The position numbers and the translations under genes were made by a program. Shown here piece after piece: positions 1-5,841 of a DNA stretch of 8,515 bases. Location: the NCBI GenBank assembly GCA_016935885.1, contig JAFGQA010000325.1, positions 1 to 8,515 of the forward strand. Direction: 5' to 3'. Positions within the stretch are counted from its first letter, which is position 1. Each line of letters opens with the position of its first letter. The notes under the pieces are model-generated. The model was not told the origin of the DNA and did not search any database. It was given only the letters and a program-made list of their open reading frames with translations. The stretch comes from Phycisphaerae bacterium. Lineage in GTDB: Bacteria > Planctomycetota > Phycisphaerae > UBA1845 > UTPLA1.

Positions 1-59
1 AGCAACGAATCACCGGGCTTTTCGTTCGACAGTGCGTAAACGCCTCGCCAAACGGCCAT
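1..59 (-). CDS. possible start of a gene running off the left edge (unrecognised)
   Basis: On the minus strand an ATG at 59-57 opens a frame that stays open to the window edge, giving MAVWRGVYALSNEKPGDSLL as the first residues. An AGAAGG stretch lies 8 bases upstream of the ATG, a plausible ribosome binding site. The frame would follow ptsI in the same direction, 64 bases after its stop. Twenty codons are too few to identify a family, and I do not recognise the peptide. It could be a chance open frame. Confidence 0.3.
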   Translation of the reverse strand, partial: MAVWRGVYALSNEKPGDSL

Positions 60-81
60 TCTGCTTACCTTCTGTCCATTA

Positions 82-107
82 CCTCTCCGCGCCTCTGCGC
101 CTCTGCG
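82..107. repeat. short tandem octamer repeat
   Basis: About three units with an 8-base period, read as CCTCTCCG then CGCCTCTG twice. It lies in the short gap after the ptsI stop codon. Similar short CTCTGCG-type tandem repeats are scattered between genes in some environmental bacteria. No function can be read from it, and it is not a recognisable terminator. Confidence 0.5.
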
Positions 108-123
108 CGATGCACCATCCGGG

Positions 124-1836
124 CTAGACAGTGCTTTTCACCATCGTGCTTCTGAGAAGCAGCCTGACCGCTTCGCCGGAATCCTGGCTCAGAATCTGGC
201 CGGCCAGGGCGCCAAGCCCGTCGATGGAGACGCGGCGGATGGCGCCGACAACGGAGCGATAACTCGACTGCGACACACTGAGCCTTCGGGCTCCCAAAGC
301 GAGTAACGGAGCCGTGAAGGTGGGCTCGCCCGCCAGCTCGCCGCAGATCGTGACCGGCTTGTCGGCCCGATCGGCCGATTGCACAATGGATCGCACAAGC
401 CGGAGTACGACAGGCTGCATGGCATCGTGGTATCCCTCGGCGAATTCATCGTCGCGGTCCGCAGCCAGGAGATACTGAGTCAGGTCGTTTAAGCCGATGG
501 CGATCGAATCCACCTCGGAGAGGACTTCGTCCACCATCAGGGCAGCGGAGGGTATTTCGATCATTGCCCCCAAGCGAAACGGAAGCTCGCTGCGGTCCCT
601 GCGACCGAGGATACGACAGCACGCCCGAGTCGTGGCACGCAGTGTGGCCATCGTGTCCAGCATCGGCAGCAGTAGGGTCAGGGGCCTCTCGGCCGAAAGC
701 TTGGCGATCGCACGCAACTGTGGAGCCAAGATGTCCTCTCGCTGCAAAAGAAGACGCAGCCCGCGCAGGCCCAAGCTCGGGTTACGACTGATGGGGATGT
801 CTGCATAGGGAGGGCATTTCTCCGCCCCGAAATCGGCGAGCCTGATGTTCAATTCTGTGTCGCCAATGGCATCGGCGACGCGCCGGTACATCTGATAGCT
901 TTCCTGCTCGGTAGGCCATCCACCACGGTCCATGTAGAGGAATTCCGTTCGAAAGAGGCCAACGCCGTCTGCTTTCAAGGACTTGACAGCCTTGGCTTCG
1001 ACGAGGTCACTGATGTTCAGCAGCAGCTTGATCGGTACGCCATCAGAACTCACGGGCGCGGGCGGTGGTTCGAGTGCCTCCGCGGCTCCAGCCCGCATGC
1101 GGGCCAGAATCGCCTTGGCGATGGCCTGCTCCTTACCGGCCGGTGCCATCACGATTCGACCCTCGACACCATCCACATAGACCCCGCTACTCTCTGGAAG
1201 CAATTCTGGCGTCGCCTTGATCCGCGTCACAAAGGGGACACCCAAGCCACGGGCCAGAATCGCCGTATGCGACTTGGGGCTACAGGACTCAGTGATGATT
1301 GCCGCCACGCCCTCATGGACCAGCCGGACAAGCTCCGAAGGCGTGATCGTCGAGGCCATTACAACAGCTCCCTCACGCCCTCCGTCTTCTTTCGAAGGAT
1401 TACTCGAAAGGCAAGTGACAAGGCGTCGCCCGATGTCGAGGATGTCGGCCGCCTTGTCCCGGAGTAACGGCACCGTGCTCTCGCAGAATCTGGTGTGTAC
1501 CTCATTGACCACATGGGCGACAGCAGACTCGGCCGAATGCTCTTGGTGCAGGATGCGCTCCTCGATTTGCGTAATGAGCTTCGGGTCCCGCAAGAGTGCA
1601 ATGTGCGCATCAAACACTGACGCGAACTCGTCAGAAAGCTGTCGGCCTAGTTGCCGGCTCACACGTTCAAGCTGAATGCACGCACGACTGATCGCTGCGT
1701 GCAAACGCTCCTGCTCAAGACGGGGCGGACCGTTCGGGGACGCTACGAGGGCGTGGGCGAGAACATGGCTGGCATCCTGCAGGAATGTGGGGCCGTGTGC
1801 GTATCCTGGGCTGATGCTTTCTCCCTTGAGAATCAC
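124..1836 (-). CDS. ptsI: phosphoenolpyruvate-protein phosphotransferase (PTS enzyme I)
   Basis: Cytoplasmic enzyme that autophosphorylates from phosphoenolpyruvate and passes the phosphate to HPr-type carriers. The 570-residue length is that of a standard enzyme I, with no N-terminal GAF domain, so it is not the PtsP form. In order: an N-terminal strand (GESISPGYAHG), the helical HPr-binding part, the swivelling phospho-histidine domain with SPKSHTAILAR (active His190), and the C-terminal PEP-binding TIM barrel. The barrel carries FRTEFLYMDR (Arg296), Arg332, a DFGAEK motif ending in Lys340, MIEIPSA (Glu427), GLNDLTQY (Asn450, Asp451) and ICGELAGE (catalytic Cys498). All expected catalytic residues are present. 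Family members usually read DIGGDK where this one has DFGAEK, a mild divergence. The start is GTG, chosen because AAGGA lies 7 bases upstream. No HPr or sugar-specific EII gene is visible in the window. Confidence 0.95.
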   Translation of the reverse strand: MILKGESISPGYAHGPTFLQDASHVLAHALVASPNGPPRLEQERLHAAISRACIQLERVSRQLGRQLSDEFASVFDAHIALLRDPKLITQIEERILHQEHSAESAVAHVVNEVHTRFCESTVPLLRDKAADILDIGRRLVTCLSSNPSKEDGGREGAVVMASTITPSELVRLVHEGVAAIITESCSPKSHTAILARGLGVPFVTRIKATPELLPESSGVYVDGVEGRIVMAPAGKEQAIAKAILARMRAGAAEALEPPPAPVSSDGVPIKLLLNISDLVEAKAVKSLKADGVGLFRTEFLYMDRGGWPTEQESYQMYRRVADAIGDTELNIRLADFGAEKCPPYADIPISRNPSLGLRGLRLLLQREDILAPQLRAIAKLSAERPLTLLLPMLDTMATLRATTRACCRILGRRDRSELPFRLGAMIEIPSAALMVDEVLSEVDSIAIGLNDLTQYLLAADRDDEFAEGYHDAMQPVVLRLVRSIVQSADRADKPVTICGELAGEPTFTAPLLALGARRLSVSQSSYRSVVGAIRRVSIDGLGALAGQILSQDSGEAVRLLLRSTMVKSTV

Positions 1837-1843
1837 TAATCGT

Positions 1844-1848
1844 TCCTT
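1844..1848 (-). promoter_or_regulatory. ribosome binding site of ptsI
   Basis: AAGGA on the minus strand (within AGAAGGAACG), 7 bases before the GTG at 1836-1834. It fixes the non-ATG start. A run of seven C residues on the minus strand (1852-1860 area) lies just upstream. Confidence 0.75.
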
Positions 1849-1900
1849 CTATCGGGGGGGCGGCCGAGCGTGCCGGTGGGGACAAGCGGTGCTTCGCGAC

Positions 1901-1918
1901 CGGCCCGTTTCCGGGCCG
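1901..1918 (-). promoter_or_regulatory. hairpin in the ptsI leader
   Basis: A perfect 7-bp inverted repeat, CGGCCCG and CGGGCCG, around a 4-base loop. It ends about 65 bases upstream of the ptsI start. There is no T run on either side, so an intrinsic terminator is unlikely. It could be a leader structure or a simple REP-like element. Confidence 0.45.
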
Positions 1919-2200
1919 CGCGCCTGGATCGGGACGCCGTTGAGGAGTCGGGAAAGTTCCAGACAATCCAAGTCGTAGGCACAATAGATAGCAATGCACT
2001 TCTTTCGTGATTGGCCCAGGCTGAATCAGACGGCGTCTGTTGGACCCAGAAACCCCCTACAGGTACTCCGACGTCGAAGCACTTCACCTAAATCATGCCC
2101 GCCAAGGCTGAAAGCAAGCTGAAATACGGATGAATCTTCCTTAATCTCCAGGGGAGACACGGTCAAGCCCGCCGAACGCAGGCAGATCCTTTCCCTGCTC
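1919..2200. other. intergenic stretch with no recognised feature
   Basis: Between the leader hairpin and the palindrome array I see no convincing gene, RNA or promoter. Short open frames cross it on the minus strand, but they lack family motifs and run through the repeats. The ptsI promoter may lie here; no clear -35/-10 pair was found. Confidence 0.4.
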
Positions 2201-2354
2201 GTGCGAGAATCCTTTCTCGCACCCATACCCTCTGCTGGCGCGAGAACCCTTTCTCGCACTCTGCTGGTGCGAGAGTCCTTTCTCGCACCCATACCCTCTG
2301 CTGGCACGAGAATCCTTTCTCGCACTCTGCTGGTGCGAGAATCCTTTCTCGCAC
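2201..2354. repeat. array of five 22-bp palindromes in a 66-bp higher-order period
   Basis: Copies lie at 2201-2222, 2238-2259, 2267-2288, 2304-2325 and 2333-2354. Each has a 9-base left arm (consensus GTGCGAGAA), a 4-base TCCT or CCCT loop, and an invariant right arm TTCTCGCAC. Copies 1 and 5 are perfect palindromes; the others differ by one or two bases in the left arm or loop. Spacers alternate strictly: 15 bases (CCATACCCTCTGCTG), 7 bases (TCTGCTG), 15, 7. Copies 1, 3 and 5 are therefore exactly 66 bases apart. The array lies between the end of the stress-protein gene and ptsI, both on the minus strand. It could be a REP-type array, a multi-site operator or a chain of RNA hairpins. Confidence 0.9.
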
Positions 2355-2362
2355 CCACACCC

Positions 2363-2412
2363 GCGGGAATCCCTTCCTGCAAGCGTTGCAGGATGGGAAT
2401 CCTGCTTGCAGG
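2363..2412. repeat. degenerate sixth repeat unit and compound hairpin
   Basis: Positions 2363-2380 (GCGGGAATCCCTTCCTGC) match the core of the 22-bp palindrome at 14 of 18 bases, after a CCACACCC that resembles the start of the long spacer. They run into a nested structure. CCTGCAAGC (2376-2384) pairs with GCTTGCAGG (2404-2412) around an inner AGGAT/ATCCT stem. Alternatively CCTGCAA pairs with TTGCAGG (2376-2392), and CCTGC (2401-2405) with GCAGG (2408-2412). A further small inverted repeat, CGAGA and TCTCG, follows at 2419-2434. The overlapping arms allow mutually exclusive folds. Confidence 0.65.
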
Positions 2413-2496
2413 TAGGGCCGAGAAGGGACTCTCGACCCAGCATGCTGTTCTGTCACCTGGCCCTCCAGAATGCAGCGAGCCCCAGCGACCCTTAAC

Positions 2497-3345
2497 TCAA
2501 CGACCGTCGGTCTCCTTGGCGGAGAGCAGAACAAGCCCCGGGGCGTCTCGCATCACTTGCTCGGTGACGCTTCCCAAGGTCAGGTGGTACAAGCGCGAGT
2601 GCCCGTAGGCACCCATGACCAGCAAGGTCTCGTTCGTCGTATGCCCGACAATCGCCTTTGCGGGATGGCCTTTGTCTTGGACAAAACACAAGCTGCCTGT
2701 CCACCCAGCCAGCTCCTCGCGTGCCTGGTCTTGGATCGCTGAGCAACGTCCCGTGTCGTGAGCCACCGTGATCACGTGCATCGGCAATCGCAGGTTCTGG
2801 GCCACCGTCGCACCCGTGGCCAGGACCTTTGGGCACAGGTCCTTACCCGCATAAGCCACGAGGACAACCTTCGGTCTCCAATGGACCTCTGGCGTCAGCA
2901 AAACCGGCTTGTGCGTGCGGCGAACGATCAGCTCCGTGTTGCTGCCAAGCAGGTCACCGTGTGCAGCCCGGCACCCCCGCTTGCCCAGGACGATGATCGA
3001 GACGGGTTGTGCGGCCTCGACAATACACTCCGTCACACGTCCTTGTCGGCGAGTGATCCTTGTGCCGACGTCCTCTTCATTAACGACTCTGCGGATGTCA
3101 TACTCCAGTTCGTCCGCCGCTCGCCTCGCCAGATCTTCCGCCCCTTCGAAGAGTCGGCGGAGGCCGTCGCCGTGAGACAACGCCATGGCCATGTTGAAGG
3201 CCGCTTCCTCCACGACGATGACATCCAAATCACCTTGCCCGACCTTCGCCAGATCAATCGCATACCGCAAGGCCACAAAAGACCGCTCGGAGCCACCGAC
3301 TCCAACGAGAATGTGATCGAGAAGGCCGGCACGTGAAGTGTCCAT
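2497..3345 (-). CDS. universal stress protein with two tandem Usp domains
   Basis: Cytoplasmic nucleotide-binding protein of the universal stress (UspA-like) superfamily; tandem members usually act in stress survival, but the target is unknown. It is 282 residues long from the ATG at 3345. Domain 1 spans about 10-152, starting with HILVGVGGSERS and ending in a complete ATP-binding signature G121-x2-G124-x9-G134-S135. Domain 2 spans about 158-277 with a second complete signature, G245-x2-G248-x9-G258-S259. Both halves therefore look able to bind ATP. A GTG at 3366 would add seven residues, but the ATG at 3345 is preferred because GGGAG lies about 8 bases upstream. It follows the GH130 remnant on the same strand with a gap of about 50 bases. 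Downstream of the stop lie the compound hairpin and the palindrome array. Confidence 0.93.
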   Translation of the reverse strand: MDTSRAGLLDHILVGVGGSERSFVALRYAIDLAKVGQGDLDVIVVEEAAFNMAMALSHGDGLRRLFEGAEDLARRAADELEYDIRRVVNEEDVGTRITRRQGRVTECIVEAAQPVSIIVLGKRGCRAAHGDLLGSNTELIVRRTHKPVLLTPEVHWRPKVVLVAYAGKDLCPKVLATGATVAQNLRLPMHVITVAHDTGRCSAIQDQAREELAGWTGSLCFVQDKGHPAKAIVGHTTNETLLVMGAYGHSRLYHLTLGSVTEQVMRDAPGLVLLSAKETDGR

Positions 3346-3396
3346 CACATGTCTCCCAACAGGCACCGCATGTTCGCATGACCGCCGGAGGGCCGA

Positions 3397-3705
3397 TCAT
3401 TCCAGGTCGGCATCTGCGGGCTTGCCATTCTCCTTCAGCCACGTGAGCAGCTCACGAATGCTGCCGACCGCCAATGCGATGGACGTATCCGCAGCACCAT
3501 AATAGAGGCTGAGCGTATCGTTGTCATCGGCGATGGTGTGACCGCAGGGGAAGACAACGTCGCCCACGTCACCAGTCCGTTCATACTCCGCCTCAGGTCC
3601 CATGATCCATCGGTCGCCACGAATGAGACGGCGCGCTCGGGCAAGGCCGAGCAGGACCCGTCTCGCCCCACGAGCACCACGAGCCTCGCTCCGCAGGCTC
3701 GACAA
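3397..3705 (-). pseudogene. 3' remnant of a GH130-family glycoside phosphorylase
   Basis: The last ~88 codons, from about 3660 down to the TGA at 3397-3399, match the C-terminus of GH130 enzymes (beta-mannoside phosphorylases and relatives). The signature stretches are LIRGDRWIMGPEAEYERTGD, VGDVVFPCG and DTLSLYYGAADTSIALA. Intact family members are usually well over 300 residues, so the whole N-terminal blade region and catalytic acid are missing. The frame is closed by a TAA at 3712-3714, and the codons between that stop and 3660 show no GH130 similarity. The fragment is very unlikely to be active. Gene decay or a recombination break explains it best. A substrate cannot be assigned, since GH130 acts on several beta-linked mannosides. 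Confidence 0.75.
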
Positions 3706-3896
3706 CAGACCTTACACGACTCGTGTCTTCCCCACTGGAACCGCTTGGAGCAGGACGGACAGACGATGACGCCCGGCTGCCGGGTCCCTCGCGAGGGGGC
3801 TTCGTTGACCGGTGGGCACGTACTATCCACGTCCGCAGACTCACCTAACACGATCCCCTCAGTGGCAGAGGACACGGGTGTGAGATTCTGCTCCAT
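3435..3896 (-). CDS. zinc-ribbon reading frame fused out of frame to the GH130 remnant
   Basis: A 153-codon frame from the ATG at 3896. Residues 41-74 look like a small zinc ribbon: Cys46-x2-Cys49, then Cys61-x2-Cys64 directly followed by Cys65-x2-Cys68 (CKVCCRACG). This resembles the N-terminal zinc-ribbon segments found in many bacterial proteins. From about residue 78 (near 3660) the frame reads the GH130 remnant in a different frame, so the last 75 residues are probably not a natural protein. The first 40 residues are unremarkable. No strong ribosome binding site precedes the ATG. It could be an expressed small zinc-ribbon protein with an acquired tail, or just the broken 5' part of another gene. 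Confidence 0.4.
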   Translation of the reverse strand: MEQNLTPVSSATEGIVLGESADVDSTCPPVNEAPSRGTRQPGVIVCPSCSKRFQWGRHESCKVCCRACGARLVVLVGRDGSCSALPERAVSFVATDGSWDLRRSMNGLVTWATLSSPAVTPSPMTTIRSASIMVLRIRPSHWRSAAFVSCSRG

Positions 3897-4007
3897 TCAT
3901 GTGGATCCAGACAGCCAGGTGTCGACCGGCTCCAAAGGTCCCTCGGCACCCACTAGAAGTGTACGACCAGCGAGTGAACGCCGGCTGAAATCGCGGTTGA
4001 TTTGCAT
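3897..4007 (-). CDS. possible short leader peptide before the zinc-ribbon frame
   Basis: A 36-residue frame starting at an ATG at 4007-4005 (MQINRDFSRRSLAGRTLLVG at its start) ends with a TGA at 3899-3897. That stop directly abuts the ATG of the zinc-ribbon frame, in the same frame. An AGGA lies 3 bases upstream, rather close. It could be a coupled leader, an N-terminal part cut off by a nonsense change, or chance. I recognise no family. Confidence 0.2.
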   Translation of the reverse strand: MQINRDFSRRSLAGRTLLVGAEGPLEPVDTWLSGST

Positions 4008-4237
4008 TCATCCTGCTTCCGAATGCGGGCCGTGCCGACGGCCACGCGGTGCATCAGGTGCCAACGCAGGACTGAGCGAGTCCGAAAGTGAGCGCAGGGA
4101 GTCTCCCCTGGTGCTCATCCAGTTCGGACCCGTGGGAGTCTTCCTTAGGCTCCGTGAGTGTGCGGCAAACAGGCCCCAGTGTGACGCCGCAGGTCTTCCT
4201 CACGACGTTGCACTTTCTGTACTACTAACGATTGGAA
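4008..4237. other. divergent intergenic region, left part
   Basis: This lies between the minus-strand genes on the left and the plus-strand genes on the right, so it should contain promoters for one or both directions. I see only a small inverted repeat, GGCCGT and ACGGCC with a 4-base loop, at 4028-4043. No convincing promoter, RNA gene or conserved frame was found. The plus-strand open frame crossing it is treated as chance. Confidence 0.4.
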
Positions 4238-4335
4238 TCTTCGCGTCTCGCGAAGAGACCTGTGGCACCGGCGCCAAAGCCGGTGGGATCACGGCGGAAC
4301 GCCCGCGGCACACTTTGGTTGCGGCCGGAGGCCGC
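4238..4335 (+). promoter_or_regulatory. cluster of three hairpins upstream of the DHH gene
   Basis: Three perfect inverted repeats in under 100 bases: TCTTCGCG and CGCGAAGA with a 3-base loop (4238-4256); CACCGGC and GCCGGTG with a 6-base loop (4266-4285); GCGGCC and GGCCGC with a 3-base loop (4321-4335). The last ends 64 bases before the GTG start at 4400. None is followed by a T run. They may be operator sites, leader RNA structures or REP-like elements. Confidence 0.5.
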
Positions 4336-4399
4336 GTTGTGCTACAGTGCTCACAATACAATTCTTCGTGCACGGGAATCCAAGGCGACGGAGAGTTCA

Positions 4400-5434
4400 G
4401 TGAAACGACCCGAGCGCTTGCTTCAAATCCTGGATGAATACGCACAGGTCGCGATTATTACGCACGACAATCCCGACCCAGATGCCATCGCTTCGGGCTG
4501 GGCCATGCTCACACTTGTCAAGGAGCGGCTCAGGAAGCCGGTCAGAGTCCTTGCCGGCGGGGCCATTGTCCGAGCTGAGAATGTGTGCATGGTCAAGCTC
4601 CTCCAGCCCCCCATCGAGCTGGTAGACACCTATTCCCCTGAGGACGACACCGCTCCGGTGCTCGTCGACTGTTTGCCCGAAGCTGCCAACCATCTCCTGG
4701 GCCACGGCGCAGCCAGGGTGGTGGCTGTGATTGACCATCACGACCATGATCGAGCCCGTGTTCGCGTGCGGCACAGTGACATCCGGCCACGGGCCTCCGC
4801 CTCGGCGACGATCGCGGCGGCCTATCTCCGTGAGCAAAACATAGAACCGAGCACAGGGCTCGCCACGGCGTTGTTGTATGCCGTGCGAACCGAGACCATC
4901 GGCACGTATCTGCCGTTTGCCCGCTGGGAACGGGGCGTCGTGGCGTGGCTGGCTGAGCGAGCCGATCACCGAGTCGTGGCGAATATCGAGGAAGCACCCC
5001 TGACCCGAGGCTACTTTGAGGATCTCATACTGGCCCTCGGCAGCACGTTTCTGTATGAGGGTGTGGCCGTGTGTTTTCTTCCTCAGGCCCATTGCGCCGA
5101 GATTGTTGGCGAAGTTGCCGATCTGCTGATTCGGTGTACGGAGGTGGATCGCGTCCTGTGCGCAGCGATCGTCGGCCGGGACTTGGTCTTCTCGTCGCGA
5201 ACGGGCCGCGACGCCGGAGACGCCGTCCGGCTGTTGGGCAGAACGCTGGAGGGGATAGGTCACTGGGGTGGCCACCCACACCGAGCGGGCGGCAAGATCG
5301 CCGGAGATGGAGGTCGCGAGATCACGGAGGATCTCCTCGACCAGCTCAAGACGCGGTGGCTGGCGGCCTGCGGCGTCGAAAACGGTCGGTGCAGCCGCCT
5401 GATCACGCGGCGGGAACTCAGGGCCATTCTCTGA
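4400..5434 (+). CDS. DHH-family phosphoesterase, NrnA-like
   Basis: Probable cytoplasmic metal-dependent phosphoesterase. NrnA-type relatives degrade nanoRNA, 3'-phosphoadenosine 5'-phosphate or linear dinucleotides; the substrate here is not determined. It is 344 residues long, the usual size. The N-terminal DHH domain shows HDNPDPDAIASG (His22, Asp26, Asp28), Asp90 in VLVDC, and DHHDHD (Asp112, His113, His114). The C-terminal DHHA1 domain carries GGHPHRAGG at 290-298. Where relatives usually have a metal-binding Asp in a TDTG-like motif, this protein reads RTETIG, with Glu165. The start is GTG, supported by GGAG at 4390-4393, six bases upstream; a much earlier ATG in the same frame (4232) would add 56 residues that run through the hairpin cluster and match nothing. 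It is the first gene of the plus-strand half. Confidence 0.88.
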   Translation: MKRPERLLQILDEYAQVAIITHDNPDPDAIASGWAMLTLVKERLRKPVRVLAGGAIVRAENVCMVKLLQPPIELVDTYSPEDDTAPVLVDCLPEAANHLLGHGAARVVAVIDHHDHDRARVRVRHSDIRPRASASATIAAAYLREQNIEPSTGLATALLYAVRTETIGTYLPFARWERGVVAWLAERADHRVVANIEEAPLTRGYFEDLILALGSTFLYEGVAVCFLPQAHCAEIVGEVADLLIRCTEVDRVLCAAIVGRDLVFSSRTGRDAGDAVRLLGRTLEGIGHWGGHPHRAGGKIAGDGGREITEDLLDQLKTRWLAACGVENGRCSRLITRRELRAIL

Positions 5435-5594
5435 CGGCTGACCGCCCCACGAAGCTCTCTGGGATGCCATTCTGCCGCGACGCGGCCGCGTTTTGTTACG
5501 ACTTTCCGCACGGTTTCTGAGTGACGCCTCGCCTTCCTTCACGCAAGCTCCTCTCAGCCCGACAGCGCGCAAGTTCGTCGTGTTGGAGTCGCAA
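5435..5594. other. intergenic stretch after the DHH gene
   Basis: No gene is supported here. A GC-rich inverted stretch around 5474-5492 (GCCG and CGGC flanking CGACG, then GCGTTTTGTT) could act as a weak intrinsic terminator for the DHH gene, but the stem is short and the T run is interrupted. Confidence 0.3.
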
Positions 5595-5667
5595 GAGCCC
5601 TCGACCAACGTCGGGGGGCACGCTCAAACGGGCTGCACAGCCACCCCCCGACCAAGGTCGGGGGCTC
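5595..5667. repeat. pair of inverted, self-palindromic elements
   Basis: Element A (5595-5619) begins GAGCCCTCGACC and ends GTCGGGGGGC. Element B (5643-5667) is the reverse complement of a near copy, matching at about 20 of 25 bases. Twenty-three bases separate them. B is itself a near-perfect hairpin: CCCCCGACC (5645-5653), AA, GGTCGGGGG (5656-5664). The block could form one long stem or two separate hairpins. It resembles a REP doublet or BIME-like unit; no T run marks it as a terminator. Confidence 0.7.
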
Positions 5668-5841
5668 TTGGACCCGATGACCGACTACTTTGCGATGTGG
5701 AATCAGCAGCGTTAAGGGACTGACGGTATCGACGGCCCAAGTCTCGGCCAGGGCAAGCAGATTAGGGCAAATTCATCCCGATTTCAGGCGCGTTTCACGG
5801 GAGAGGCCTACATTTCAGAGGATGCCTAGACAGGTGTTGGC
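5668..5841. other. intergenic stretch before the groEL remnant
   Basis: No intact gene is seen. In one plus frame a KQIRAN peptide near 5749-5770 faintly recalls the part of GroEL just upstream of the surviving piece, followed by unrelated residues and a stop. This could be decayed coding sequence, but the match is too short to rely on. Confidence 0.25.

Noticed and set aside
2201..2354. CRISPR array
   Set aside because: The repeats are palindromic and only 22 bp, and the spacers are near-identical and too short (7 and 15 bases). No cas gene is present.
2141..2443. Protein with 22-residue repeats encoded across the palindrome array, on either strand
   Set aside because: The 66-bp period is a multiple of three, so every frame shows repeats. 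No start with a ribosome binding site, no family motif, and the frames depend entirely on the DNA repeat.
4337..4362. Promoter for the DHH gene (TTGTGC and TACAAT)
   Set aside because: The TACAAT is a fair -10 match, but the spacing to TTGTGC is only 14 bases and no better -35 lies at 16-18 bases.
3538..4437. Plus-strand 299-codon open frame
   Set aside because: It is antisense to the GH130 and zinc-ribbon matches and runs through the hairpin cluster into the DHH gene. It shows no motif; long open frames are common in GC-rich DNA.
4397..5608. Minus-strand 403-codon open frame
   Set aside because: It lies opposite the DHH phosphoesterase, whose motifs are clear on the plus strand. The antisense product has no recognisable features.
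5645..5670. Intrinsic terminator formed by the CCCCCGACC/GGTCGGGGG hairpin
   Set aside because: The stem is strong, but no T run follows on either strand, so it is listed as a repeat element.
5749..5790. Upstream remnant of groEL (KQIRAN)
   Set aside because: Six residues resemble the GroEL segment before the surviving piece, but the following residues do not align and a stop follows. It may be chance.
5435..5841. tRNA or other structured RNA gene in the gap
   Set aside because: No T-arm-like GTTCGA box, acceptor stem or cloverleaf spacing was found; the only structures are the inverted elements already listed.
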